Positions 1 to 8,415 of a stretch of 64,000 nucleotides of DNA are shown in pieces; the first letter of the stretch is position 1; each line of letters starts with the position of its first letter. This stretch comes from Thermodesulfovibrio aggregans. Lineage in GTDB: Bacteria; Nitrospirota; Thermodesulfovibrionia; Thermodesulfovibrionales; Thermodesulfovibrionaceae. The DNA lies in the NCBI RefSeq assembly GCF_001514535.1, contig NZ_BCNO01000001.1:634776-698775 (forward strand), given 5' to 3'. The notes below the pieces were generated by a model. The model saw nothing but the letters and a program-made list of their open reading frames with translations, did not search any database and was not told the origin of the DNA. The position numbers and the translations under genes were made by a program.

Positions 1-950
1 AGATTAACATGCCCAGACTAAGAGAGACAGGTTTTCAAAGTAAGATAATTCCCAGATACATAAGAAGGCAAAGCCAGATAGATGAGATACTAAAGCAGAT
101 ATTTATTTATGGAGCATCAACACGACTTACAGCTAAAGCCTTAAAACCACTTATTGGAGAAGTATCAGCTCAAACAATATCAAACATAGCAAAAAGTCTT
201 GATGAGGATGTAAAGAAATTTCATCGGAGAGAAATTACTGAAAAGTATATGTATCTATTTTTAGATGCCATAGTTCTTAAGATTAAGACAGGTATAGGTT
301 CTAAGAGCAGGGCTGTTTTAGCGGCATATGGAGTAACAGTGCAGGGGATAAGACAGATAATAGACTTCAGGGTAGTAGATACAGAAAGCGAGAACAAGTG
401 GACAGGATTTTTACAGAATCTTCAGACAAGGGGATTAACAGATGATACATTAAGTCTGATAGTAACGGATGGGAGCAAAGCTCTTGAGAATGCAGTAGAT
501 AATGTATTTCCTCTTGTATTGAGGCAGAGATGCTGGGCACATAAAATGAGGAATGTAGCGAACTATCTTAGAAAGAAAGATGAAAAGGAATGTCTTTTTG
601 AAGCTAAGAAAATATATAGTGCAGAGAATTTAAGAGAGGCAAAGAGAAACTTTCAGTTATGGGAGAGCAAGTGGGGTAGACTTTATCCTAAAGCAGTAGA
701 GTGTATAAGGAAGAACTGGGAGCAATTGACAGCTTTTTACAAGACTCCGAAGAGTTTATGGAAGAAGTTAAGAACAACAAACATAATAGAGAGGGCATTT
801 AGGGAAGTAAGGCGAAGAACGAGAACTATGAGTTGTTTTAATAATGTTGAAAGTATTGAAAGAATAATTTTTGCAGTGATAAGCCATTTAAACGAAAAAT
901 GGAGGAATACACCTATTTATGAATTTACACAAAATTATTGACATTACCAG
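1..950 (+). mobile_element. IS256-family insertion sequence, right part only
   Basis: The left end of the element lies outside the window. The right end is placed near 950 because the bases after the transposase stop (ACACAAAATTATTGACATTA) look like the terminal inverted repeat of IS256-type elements, which usually lies just beyond the stop codon. The missing left end would be needed to confirm the repeat and the target duplication. The element sits inside the 5' part of the ATPase gene that follows. Confidence 0.75.
9..941 (+). CDS. IS256 (mutator-type) transposase, N-terminus cut by window edge
   Basis: This is a DDE transposase that moves the surrounding insertion sequence. The visible 310 residues carry the first catalytic Asp in YLFLDAIVLK (about residue 86), the second in VTDGSKAL (about 155), the C/H segment QRCWAHKMRNV and the glutamate in TNIIERAFREVRRRTR near the C-terminus. 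Family members are about 400 aa. Homology to the usual N-terminal 80-90 residues is missing and the frame is open back to base 1, so the true start is probably upstream of the window and the ATG at 9 is internal. The C-terminus is complete. No frameshift is seen, so the element may be intact. Confidence 0.88.
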   Translation: MPRLRETGFQSKIIPRYIRRQSQIDEILKQIFIYGASTRLTAKALKPLIGEVSAQTISNIAKSLDEDVKKFHRREITEKYMYLFLDAIVLKIKTGIGSKSRAVLAAYGVTVQGIRQIIDFRVVDTESENKWTGFLQNLQTRGLTDDTLSLIVTDGSKALENAVDNVFPLVLRQRCWAHKMRNVANYLRKKDEKECLFEAKKIYSAENLREAKRNFQLWESKWGRLYPKAVECIRKNWEQLTAFYKTPKSLWKKLRTTNIIERAFREVRRRTRTMSCFNNVESIERIIFAVISHLNEKWRNTPIYEFTQNY

Positions 951-2097
951 AACGCAGGAGTTTATTGACAAAAGAAAGTTTCTTTATTTTAATCATGCTA
1001 ACTGGGAGTTTTACATAAAGGAAAATGATCTTGCAGTCTCATATAATGCTAATTTAACAGATGAAGAATTGAGAGATAATCTGATTAAACTTGTCAATTT
1101 TGTCAACTCCTACTGGGAGTTTGCAGTTTACAAAGACAGAGAGGTTCTTAAGAGAGTTTTTGAGGCAATACTTTTTGCCTTTACCTCTCCTTTTGTCTAT
1201 TTAATAAGAAAGTCAGTGAAGAAAAACAAAGGGGATGAAAAACTTGCAGAGATCCCAATAGTTTTAATTCTTGGCGGACTTGCAAACACAGGGAAAACAA
1301 AGCTTCTTTTGTTTATTAACAAACTTCTCGGTAACAACTTTGAAGTTTTCAACTACAAAGACATCTACACAAAAACACAGAGAATTCTGTACGATCTTTT
1401 CTATACAAACAATGTCTTTCCCATCCTGGTTGATGAGATATATGACAACTTCTTCAGAGGCGAAGGTGAGAGACTTATAAAAACTCTTACAAATACCATT
1501 ACTGATCCTCATCCATGCCTTATTGGAACCTCTAATGTGGGATTCAGTGCAGAAAGTCAGGTAATAAGGCGCATTTACTACTTACACTTTGGCTCACCTT
1601 TTTCCGAAGACAAAAAAATAAAAGAAAAGGCTGAGAGATACTTTGAAGAAAAGGTAGGCATCGTTGATGATAGCCTATTCAGATATTTTTTAGGAGAGTT
1701 TGCAAAGAGAATGACTGAAGAAGAGTTTTTCAAAATAGAAGATCCCCTTTCAATGTCAAGAAAGATATTCATTAATATGTTTGAAAAAGCCGGAGTTGAT
1801 GTTCCTGATTTTATAAGCCAGAGCCCCTGCGGAGACTACTACAAAATCGGAAGTCAGGAGTGGCAGGCTCTTTATCTTACAAGAAGAAAAGAGTTCAAAG
1901 AGATGAAAGACGAGGGAGAGAAGTATTTTGTGATTGATCTTAAAAGCATCTATGAGCCAAAAGATGCAGAACAGCTTAAAAATAAGCTCCCCCCAAGTGT
2001 TGTAAAATCATCGGGCACTCCTTTAATTCTTCATAAGGAAAGATTCCTTCAATTCATAGGACAGAAACAGGGATTTTTGAAAAGATTTTTTGCATGA
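919..2097 (+). CDS. P-loop ATPase, 5' part replaced by the IS element
   Basis: The reading frame has a Walker A motif GGLANTGKTKLL (about residues 118-129), a Walker B-like FPILVDEIYD (about 165-174) and a polar sensor-like CLIGTSNV, which together suggest an AAA/SF3-like NTPase. The first about 11 codons lie inside the IS256 end, so the ATG at 919 is supplied by the insertion and the original start was upstream. The genuine gene sequence begins near 951. I do not recognise the family precisely. Helicase-like proteins of phages, plasmids and defence loci have this arrangement. The stop overlaps the next small ORF (ATGA), so the two were probably co-translated. The product is likely a truncated and possibly inactive remnant. 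Confidence 0.6.
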   Translation: MNLHKIIDITRTQEFIDKRKFLYFNHANWEFYIKENDLAVSYNANLTDEELRDNLIKLVNFVNSYWEFAVYKDREVLKRVFEAILFAFTSPFVYLIRKSVKKNKGDEKLAEIPIVLILGGLANTGKTKLLLFINKLLGNNFEVFNYKDIYTKTQRILYDLFYTNNVFPILVDEIYDNFFRGEGERLIKTLTNTITDPHPCLIGTSNVGFSAESQVIRRIYYLHFGSPFSEDKKIKEKAERYFEEKVGIVDDSLFRYFLGEFAKRMTEEEFFKIEDPLSMSRKIFINMFEKAGVDVPDFISQSPCGDYYKIGSQEWQALYLTRRKEFKEMKDEGEKYFVIDLKSIYEPKDAEQLKNKLPPSVVKSSGTPLILHKERFLQFIGQKQGFLKRFFA

Positions 2098-2234
2098 AAG
2101 AGCCTCTTTTATACTATAAAACAAAGGAACAGATTGAGGAATACAGAAAAAAGCCTGTTGAACAAAAACTTATGTGGTTACAGCAGCAGATGGAGTTCTT
2201 TTACTATGCCATGAATGAAAAAGCTAAAAATTGA
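2094..2234 (+). CDS. Small conserved-looking protein, 46 aa
   Basis: ATG at 2094 overlaps the stop of the ATPase gene by four bases (ATGA). The product is charged and ends QQQMEFFYYAMNEKAKN, with a central KPVEQKLMWLQQQ amphipathic helix. I recall similar very short ORFs with 'KLxWLxxQMEFFYxAM' ends beside accessory genes in related bacteria, but cannot name a function. Tight coupling to the ATPase suggests a partner. It precedes the toxin-antitoxin pair by about 50 bases. Confidence 0.5.
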   Translation: MKEPLLYYKTKEQIEEYRKKPVEQKLMWLQQQMEFFYYAMNEKAKN

Positions 2235-2281
2235 CTTGGGTGTAACGGTTGTGTTACAAAAAACTAAAAGGAGGATTGAGA

Positions 2282-2506
2282 ATGCCAGCAAAAAATCCAA
2301 GAATAAATGTAGTTCTGGAAAAATCTCTATATGAATCAATAAAATATCTCGCTCAAAAGGAAGGCGTTTCTCTTTCAATGAAATTGAGAGACCTTGTTAA
2401 AGAAGCTCTTGAAATTGAAGAAGACATTGTACTTGGCAGTTTTGCAGAAAAAAGAGAAAGAAGTTTTCAAAGAGATAGAGCTTTAAATCATGAAGAGGTC
2501 TGGTAG
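2282..2506 (+). CDS. Ribbon-helix-helix antitoxin (CopG type)
   Basis: A 74-residue protein starting at the ATG at 2282, nine bases after a strong GGAGG. An upstream in-frame ATG at 2249 has no ribosome binding site and would add an unlikely leader. The N-terminus PRINVVLEKSLYESIKYLA, followed by a helical SLSMKLRDLVKEALE, fits an MetJ/Arc ribbon-helix-helix DNA-binding fold, and the charged C-terminus would wrap the toxin. It lies directly before a RelE-like gene, the usual antitoxin-then-toxin order. It probably represses its own promoter. Confidence 0.8.
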   Translation: MPAKNPRINVVLEKSLYESIKYLAQKEGVSLSMKLRDLVKEALEIEEDIVLGSFAEKRERSFQRDRALNHEEVW

Positions 2507-2508
2507 TA

Positions 2509-2763
2509 TTGCCATTTGAAATTTTATATCATCCTGATGTCAAATTATATGACCTGCAAAATATTGATAAGAAAACAAGAGAAAAAATAAAAAATGTAAT
2601 AGAAAAACGCCTTAGAGTTGCTCCTCAGCATTATGGAAAGCCTCTAAGAAAAACCCTGAAAGGGTACTGGAAATTAAGGGTTGGAGATTATAGAGTTGTA
2701 TTTAAAATATCAGGTGATGAGATATGGATTTTAGGGATAATTCACAGAAAAGATGTATATTAA
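2509..2763 (+). CDS. RelE/ParE-family toxin
   Basis: 84 residues from a TTG start two bases after the antitoxin stop, with GAAGAGG as ribosome binding site. The C-terminal part GYWKLRVGDYRVVFKI and the closing IIHRKDVY are typical of the RelE/ParE fold, whose RelE members cleave mRNA on the ribosome. The frame is intact, in contrast to the broken RelE gene at 36801. It forms an operon with the preceding antitoxin. Confidence 0.85.
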   Translation: MPFEILYHPDVKLYDLQNIDKKTREKIKNVIEKRLRVAPQHYGKPLRKTLKGYWKLRVGDYRVVFKISGDEIWILGIIHRKDVY

Positions 2764-2787
2764 ACAAGGACAGAATAGGAGGAAGTT

Positions 2788-3561
2788 GTGGAAGAACTTA
2801 TTAAAGCAATTATACTTGGAGTTATTCAGGGAATTACCGAGTTTTTGCCAGTAAGTAGCACTGCACATCTTGTTATTACACCGTGGATTTTTGGATGGAA
2901 TGGAACTGTTAATTCTCTGAGCTTTGACATAGCTGTTCATGTGGGCACCCTTTTTTCACTTTTTTATTGCTTCTGGAAGGACTTGATTGATATATTTGTA
3001 AGGAATAGAAAAATGCTTTTTTATCTCATTATCGGAACAATACCAGCAGGACTGGCAGGTGTAGCTTTTCATGATTTGATAGAGAATGAACTTAGAAATC
3101 CCCTGATTATTGTTTTTACCCTTGTATTTGTCGGTTTTTTAATGCTTATTGCTGAAAAATTAGGTAAAAGACAAAGAGATTCTGTAACTTTTTCGGATGC
3201 ATTAGTAATAGGGACAGCTCAGGCAATAGCTTTAATTCCTGGTGTGTCCCGTTCAGGGATTACGATTACTGCAGGATTATTCAAAGGGCTTGATAGAGCC
3301 TATGCAGCAAAGTTTTCATTTCTGCTTTCAATTCCTGCGATTGGTGGTGCTGCATTTTTTGATTTTTATAAATCCATGAAAATTGGTTATGCCCATGATT
3401 ACTCTCTCTTTTTTATTGGATTAATTTCAGCTGCATTTACAGGTATACTGGCAATAAAGTTTCTTCTCAATTTTCTTAAAAAGTATCCTCTTAATCTCTT
3501 CATTTATTACAGATGGGTTTTAGCAGGAGTTATTTTTCTGTTATATTTTTTTAGAAACTGA
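2788..3561 (+). CDS. uppP: Undecaprenyl-diphosphatase
   Basis: Integral membrane enzyme that dephosphorylates undecaprenyl diphosphate, recycling the lipid carrier for peptidoglycan and other envelope polymers. The 257-aa length is normal. The first signature GVIQGITEFLPVSSTAHL sits at about residues 11-28 and the second, PGVSRSGITI, at about 151-160; these hold the catalytic Glu, Ser and Arg residues of the BacA/UppP family. The rest is hydrophobic with about eight membrane segments. It starts at GTG 2788 behind AGGAGG. The stop overlaps the ftsK start (TGATG), so the two genes are translationally coupled. Confidence 0.95.
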   Translation: MEELIKAIILGVIQGITEFLPVSSTAHLVITPWIFGWNGTVNSLSFDIAVHVGTLFSLFYCFWKDLIDIFVRNRKMLFYLIIGTIPAGLAGVAFHDLIENELRNPLIIVFTLVFVGFLMLIAEKLGKRQRDSVTFSDALVIGTAQAIALIPGVSRSGITITAGLFKGLDRAYAAKFSFLLSIPAIGGAAFFDFYKSMKIGYAHDYSLFFIGLISAAFTGILAIKFLLNFLKKYPLNLFIYYRWVLAGVIFLLYFFRN

Positions 3562-5672
3562 TGCGACAGAAGCTGGTTTATAGAAAACCTGCAGTAAAAG
3601 CTATTGAAAAAAAGCCTGAGAATATTAAAAAACTCTCAGCATCAGATGTTTTTAAAACCATCTTATTAATCGCTCTTGCAGCTTATATTGCTGTAAGTCT
3701 TGTAAGTTATAATTTTTTAGATCCATCACCATTTACTTATACAAAATCAAAACCATCAAACTATGGTGGCATTGTTGGTTCATATATTGCAGAGCTTTTA
3801 TTTAGTATTTTCGGTATTGCCACATTTTTAATCCCGCTATTTTTAGTTTTTTTAGCAATAAAAAAGTTTTTTGGTAAACAGACAAACACATGGAAAATAC
3901 CCTGGTTCACAACTTTTTTATTCTCTCTATCTGTTATGCTTGAACCGCTGAGGAAAACTGTTGAGGCTTACAAGAAACTTCCTGAAGGCATCTCATGGAT
4001 AGCCTTTCATTTAACCGAAAGATTCCTTTCAATTGCAGGAACCTATATTCTCTGGTTATCTATCTTTATTGCATCTGTTATTCTTATTAAGCCAGAATTA
4101 ATAAGGAGAAAAGAAAAAGAGGAGATAAAAGAGCCTTTACCTGAGATTAATGAAGACATAAAGATTGTAAAGGTTTCAAAACCTGAGGAATCTGATAGAA
4201 AAATTGATAGTTCAGGAGTTGAAAGGCAGGTAAAATCAGAAAATATCAAAGAAAAACTGAGTACAGAGTCAGAGAAGAAAGGTTTTATAATTCCACCTAT
4301 TTCTCTTCTTAAAATTGAAAAAAGTGAGGAAAACATATCAAAAGAAGAAATAGTAGCATCTGCACGAAGCATTGAGGCAAGATTTGCCGAATTTAGTATT
4401 CATGGAACAATAAAAGAAGTTCATCCCGGACCTGTTGTTACAATGTATGAGTTTGAACCTGCCAGTGGAATAAAGCTGAGTAAAATTATCACACTTAGTG
4501 ATGAGCTGGCTCTCTCACTTAAAGCCCAGAGTATAAGAATATACCCAATCCCTGGAAGGTCTGCGATAGGCATAGAAGTTCCAAATAAAAAGAGGCAGAT
4601 TGTAAGACTTGGTGAGATTTTGGGATCAGAAAAATTTCAAAATAGCGCTTCCTATTTAACTCTTGCTCTTGGGAAAGACATATATGGAAATCCTGTTATA
4701 ACAGATTTGGCAAAGATGCCACATCTGCTTGTCGCAGGTGCAACTGGTTCAGGTAAAAGTGTATGTTTAAATACGATGATACTAAGTCTTCTTTATAAAA
4801 CAACACCGCATGATGTAAAGCTTCTTCTAATTGATCCAAAACTTCTTGAGCTTTCAATCTATGAAAATATTCCCCATCTCATGGCACCAGTTATAACTGA
4901 TCCGAAAGAAGCATCAGAGGCATTGAAGAAAGTAATAGTTGAGATGGAGCGCCGTTACAAACTTTTTGCATCAAAAGGATTCAGAAACATTGAAAGTTTT
5001 AATAAAACAGTCTCAGCGGATGAAAAAGTCCCATACATTGTTGTATTTATTGATGAGTTTGCAGACTTGATGTTTACTGCACCAACAGAGGTTGAACAAT
5101 CTGTAACCCGAATCGCCCAGATGGCAAGAGCAGCAGGAATCCATCTTGTCGTTGCCACACAGAGACCAAGCGTTGATGTAATAACTGGTATAATAAAAGC
5201 AAATTTCCCCGCAAGAATCGCATTTCAGGTTACATCAAGGGTTGATTCAAGAACGATTCTCGATACACAGGGTGCGGAAAAACTTCTCGGAATGGGTGAT
5301 ATGCTTTTCATGGTTTCAGGTGTAAAAATAATAAGGGTTCATGGTGCCTATGTAAGCGAGGAAGAAGTAAAATCAGTGACTGAATATTTAAGAAATCAGG
5401 GAACTCCCGATTACTCCATTTTTGAATCAATTCAATTGCCACAGAATAAAAAAGAAGATGATAGAACAAATGGTACACAAACAGATGAGCTTTATGAAGA
5501 AGTTATTGAATACGCACGGCAGGTTGGAGAGATATCAATTTCACTTATCCAGAGAAAGTTCAAAATAGGTTATAATCGTGCTGCAAGAATAATGGATTTG
5601 CTTGAACAGGATGGACTTGTAGGTCCTCCACAGGGTGCAGGAAAGCCGAGAAAATTTTTAGGTAATTTTTAG
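3561..5672 (+). CDS. ftsK: DNA translocase FtsK/SpoIIIE
   Basis: Septal DNA pump that clears chromosome termini during division. The N-terminus has about four membrane helices (residues about 30-175), followed by a charged linker (about 180-265), the alpha/beta motor with Walker A GATGSGKS (about 393-400) and Walker B VVFIDEFADL (about 493-502), and a C-terminal winged-helix gamma domain (about 640-703) of the type that reads polar KOPS-like sequences. At 703 aa it is of the compact type. It overlaps uppP by one base and is followed by the 5S rRNA promoter. Confidence 0.95.
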   Translation: MRQKLVYRKPAVKAIEKKPENIKKLSASDVFKTILLIALAAYIAVSLVSYNFLDPSPFTYTKSKPSNYGGIVGSYIAELLFSIFGIATFLIPLFLVFLAIKKFFGKQTNTWKIPWFTTFLFSLSVMLEPLRKTVEAYKKLPEGISWIAFHLTERFLSIAGTYILWLSIFIASVILIKPELIRRKEKEEIKEPLPEINEDIKIVKVSKPEESDRKIDSSGVERQVKSENIKEKLSTESEKKGFIIPPISLLKIEKSEENISKEEIVASARSIEARFAEFSIHGTIKEVHPGPVVTMYEFEPASGIKLSKIITLSDELALSLKAQSIRIYPIPGRSAIGIEVPNKKRQIVRLGEILGSEKFQNSASYLTLALGKDIYGNPVITDLAKMPHLLVAGATGSGKSVCLNTMILSLLYKTTPHDVKLLLIDPKLLELSIYENIPHLMAPVITDPKEASEALKKVIVEMERRYKLFASKGFRNIESFNKTVSADEKVPYIVVFIDEFADLMFTAPTEVEQSVTRIAQMARAAGIHLVVATQRPSVDVITGIIKANFPARIAFQVTSRVDSRTILDTQGAEKLLGMGDMLFMVSGVKIIRVHGAYVSEEEVKSVTEYLRNQGTPDYSIFESIQLPQNKKEDDRTNGTQTDELYEEVIEYARQVGEISISLIQRKFKIGYNRAARIMDLLEQDGLVGPPQGAGKPRKFLGNF

Positions 5673-5673
5673 C

Positions 5674-5703
5674 TTGCATTTTTTATAAACTCTGTGGTAT
5701 TAT
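5674..5703 (+). promoter_or_regulatory. Promoter of the 5S rRNA gene
   Basis: TTGCAT at 5674-5679 and TATTAT at 5698-5703 are separated by 18 bases. The -10 box ends about seven bases before the predicted 5S 5' end, so this copy seems to be transcribed on its own and not as the tail of an rRNA operon. Confidence 0.6.
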
Positions 5704-5709
5704 AAAAAT

Positions 5710-5828
<119 letters not shown>

Positions 5829-5829
5829 A

Positions 5830-6144
5830 TTTTTTTATTTATATCATCTAATCTGCCCAAAATTATCGCCTAAATCACCTATAAACTGACATGATGCTTT
5901 TTTATAACAGATGTCTCAAAGATGAGATTTTTACATTCTTTTTGACAGATTCAGGATAATATTGCCTTTTGTAATCCAGGGTTTTTTCTTCACTTCTGAG
6001 CGGTTTTATACCTTCAGTAAATTTCCACTTAAAATTTTTCTTTACTTTTTTAAACTTTGCATGTTATAAAAGAGTTAGCTTTGCATTTTGCAAGCTTTTA
6101 GTACCTGCCGTAGGTGGGGAGATTAAAAGGAGGTTTTAAGAAGT
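5830..6144. other. Intergenic stretch with a possible gene remnant and the csp leader
   Basis: On the minus strand, 5902 to about 6063 reads as about 54 codons without a stop or a start codon, ending YYPESVKKNVKISSLRHLL. I do not recognise it, and it may be a relic or chance. The right part (about 6055-6144) is the leader of the cold-shock gene, with TTATAAAAG near 6064 as possible -10 and a short TTTGC/GCAAG inverted repeat. Long structured leaders are common for csp genes. Confidence 0.4.
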
Positions 6145-6348
6145 ATGGCTTTTGAAGGACGTGTTAAGTGGTTTAACGAGTCAAAGGGATTCGGGTTTAT
6201 TCAGCAGGATGGCGGACAGGATGTCTTTGTCCATTACACTTCAATTAAAGGTGATGGATTTAAGACTCTGAAACAGGGTGACAGAGTAAAATTTGATGTT
6301 GTTGAAGGAGATCGTGGACCTAAAGCAGTTAATGTAGAAAAAGTCTGA
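6145..6348 (+). CDS. csp: Cold-shock domain protein
   Basis: 67-residue OB-fold RNA/DNA chaperone that melts secondary structure in mRNA. Both RNA-binding motifs are present: KGFGFIQ (RNP1) and VFVHYTSI (RNP2), with the usual [11 protein letters not shown] start and [10 protein letters not shown] end. It begins at ATG 6145, about ten bases after AAAGGAGG. The gene is monocistronic, with its own leader and a strong terminator. Confidence 0.95.
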   Translation: MAFEGRVKWFNESKGFGFIQQDGGQDVFVHYTSIKGDGFKTLKQGDRVKFDVVEGDRGPKAVNVEKV

Positions 6349-6357
6349 CAACACAGG

Positions 6358-6382
6358 GGACCCCAAAAGGGGTCCTTTCCCA
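6358..6382 (+). terminator. Rho-independent terminator after csp
   Basis: GGACCCC and GGGGTCC arms separated by AAAA, followed by TTTCCC. The next gene starts only about a dozen bases later, so readthrough into lipA is possible. Confidence 0.8.
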
Positions 6383-6394
6383 TAAACCTTTCCG

Positions 6395-7255
6395 ATGCCT
6401 CTTCCAGAATGGGTTAAAACTCAACTTAGAGAAATAAAAAAAACTCAGAAATTTTTAAAAAATCGTAAATTAAATACTGTTTGCGAAACACTGAGATGTC
6501 CAAACAGAGGTGATTGCTATAAAAAATCAGTTGTTACTTTTATGATTCTCGGTAATGTTTGTACAAGAGGTTGTAAATTTTGTAATGCAGACAAAGGGAT
6601 ACCTGAAGCAGTAGATTCTCAAGAACCCTATCGGATTTCTCAAGCAATTCAAGAACTGGAACTAAAGTATGTTGTTATAACTTCACCGACAAGAGATGAT
6701 TTAAAAGATGGTGGAGCAGAACATTTTGCATTAACAGTAAAAGAAATCAAAAAAATTAATCCCCTTGTTTTAGTGGAAGTTCTTGTCCCAGATTTTCAAG
6801 GGGATATAAACTCAGTAAAAAAAGTTTTAAATTCTGATATTGCAGTGTTTGCCCATAATGTAGAGACAGTGCCCTCTCTTTATGGCAATGTGAGACAGGG
6901 TGATTATGGGCGTTCACTAAAAATTCTTGAGTTTGCAAAAATTTATAATCCACAGATAATTACAAAGTCAGGATTTATGGTCGGAGTCGGCGAAAAGATG
7001 GAAGAAATTTTTCAGACAGTAAAAGATTTAAAGAATGCCGGTTGTGACATTATTACAGTGGGGCAGTATCTTCAACCTTCAAAAAAAGCTCTTCCTGTAG
7101 TAGAATATAAAAAAGTGGAAGTTTTTGATGAAATTGCTGATTTTGCCTTGAAAACAGGTATTAAAGTTGTTTTAAGTGCTCCACTGATAAGAAGTTCTAC
7201 AAGAGCTTATGAAGCATATAAAGCAGTAAAGGAGGGAATATATGGAAAACTTTGA
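6395..7255 (+). CDS. lipA: Lipoyl synthase
   Basis: Radical-SAM enzyme that inserts two sulfur atoms into octanoyl groups on lipoyl carrier proteins. The N-terminal auxiliary cluster cysteines are seen as CETLRCPNRGDC (C30, C35, C41), the SAM cluster as CTRGCKFC (C56, C60, C63), and the C-terminal RSS serine motif as LIRSSTRA. At 286 aa it is at the short end for the family. It overlaps the alcohol dehydrogenase gene by 14 bases, so the two are probably cotranscribed. Lipoyl groups would serve 2-oxoacid dehydrogenases or the glycine cleavage system, which are not encoded here. Confidence 0.95.
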   Translation: MPLPEWVKTQLREIKKTQKFLKNRKLNTVCETLRCPNRGDCYKKSVVTFMILGNVCTRGCKFCNADKGIPEAVDSQEPYRISQAIQELELKYVVITSPTRDDLKDGGAEHFALTVKEIKKINPLVLVEVLVPDFQGDINSVKKVLNSDIAVFAHNVETVPSLYGNVRQGDYGRSLKILEFAKIYNPQIITKSGFMVGVGEKMEEIFQTVKDLKNAGCDIITVGQYLQPSKKALPVVEYKKVEVFDEIADFALKTGIKVVLSAPLIRSSTRAYEAYKAVKEGIYGKL

Positions 7256-8393
7256 ATTTTTTAATCCTACGAGAATAGTTTTTGGTAAAGATACGGAGAA
7301 TAAAATTGGCGATATTCTGAAAAAAGACAGAATTAAAAAAGTTCTCTTTGTTTATGGAAAAGAATCAATAAAAAAGATTGGGCTCTATGATAGGGTTGTC
7401 ATGGCATTAAAGGAAAGAGGTATAGAGTTTATTGAACATGGTGGAGTAAAGCCAAATCCTGTGCTTGGTCATGCAAGACAGGGAATTGAAAAAGCCAAAA
7501 AAGAAAAAGTAGATGCCATACTTGCAGTTGGTGGAGGCTCTGTTATTGATGAAGGGAAAACAATTGCGGTAGGCGCTAAAACTAAGAAAGATGTTTGGAG
7601 ATTTTTTAAAAGACAGGATGAGATTAAGGGAGCTCTCCCTGTTTATACGATTTTAACTGTGGCTGCAACAGGAACAGAGATGAATGAGAATGCTGTAATT
7701 ACAAATGAAGAAACTAAAGAGAAACTCTCAATCTCTTCCCATCATATATATCCTAAGGTGTCTATTCTCAATCCTGAATTAACCTTCAGTGTTTCTTCCC
7801 AATATCAGGCATATGCTGCGGTAGATGCAATTGCTCATGTAATAGAGTATTATTTTAGTGGTTCCTATTGTCCTATGATTCAAAATAGATTTATTGAAGG
7901 ATTAATTAAAACAGTAATGGATACTACAGAGAGCATCCTTAAAGAACCTGACAACTACAATGCCAGGGCAGAATTTATGTGGGCTGCCACTCTTGCTTTA
8001 AATGGTCTTGCAAAGTTAGGTATAAAAGGAGGTAGTTTTCCAAATCATATGATTGCCCATGCATTGGGTGGTCTTTATGACCTTGCCCACGGAGCTTGCT
8101 TGAGTATTGTTATTCCTGCATGGATGAGATGGTATAAAGATAAAAATCCTGCCCAGTTTGAGAGATTTGCAAAAGAATTATTTGATAAAAATAAAGCTGA
8201 GGAAGGAATTTTAGAGCTTAAGACATGGTTTAAAAAAATTGGTGCACCCGTTAATTTACAGGATGCGGGGATATCGGAGTCAGATATACCAAAAATTGTT
8301 GACAACGCCTATAATATTGCTGAAGTATGGAATATGAAAGATATTTACACAAAGGATGTATTGACAGAAATATTAAAAAATGCAAATTATTAA
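7242..8393 (+). CDS. Iron-containing (group III) alcohol dehydrogenase
   Basis: 383-aa NAD(P)-dependent oxidoreductase of the YqhD/BDH type. Visible motifs are the dinucleotide-binding GGGSVIDEGKTIA (about residues 97-109), the metal-site segments DAIAHVIEYYFS and PNHMIAHALGG, and HGACLSIVIPAW. The likely metal ligands are one Asp and three His in these segments. The substrate cannot be read from the sequence; butanol- or aldehyde-type activity is common in the family. It starts at ATG 7242 inside the 3' end of lipA with GGAGG in front. Confidence 0.9.
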   Translation: MENFEFFNPTRIVFGKDTENKIGDILKKDRIKKVLFVYGKESIKKIGLYDRVVMALKERGIEFIEHGGVKPNPVLGHARQGIEKAKKEKVDAILAVGGGSVIDEGKTIAVGAKTKKDVWRFFKRQDEIKGALPVYTILTVAATGTEMNENAVITNEETKEKLSISSHHIYPKVSILNPELTFSVSSQYQAYAAVDAIAHVIEYYFSGSYCPMIQNRFIEGLIKTVMDTTESILKEPDNYNARAEFMWAATLALNGLAKLGIKGGSFPNHMIAHALGGLYDLAHGACLSIVIPAWMRWYKDKNPAQFERFAKELFDKNKAEEGILELKTWFKKIGAPVNLQDAGISESDIPKIVDNAYNIAEVWNMKDIYTKDVLTEILKNANY

Positions 8394-8415
8394 ATAAAAA
8401 ACTGGAGGATTAAAA

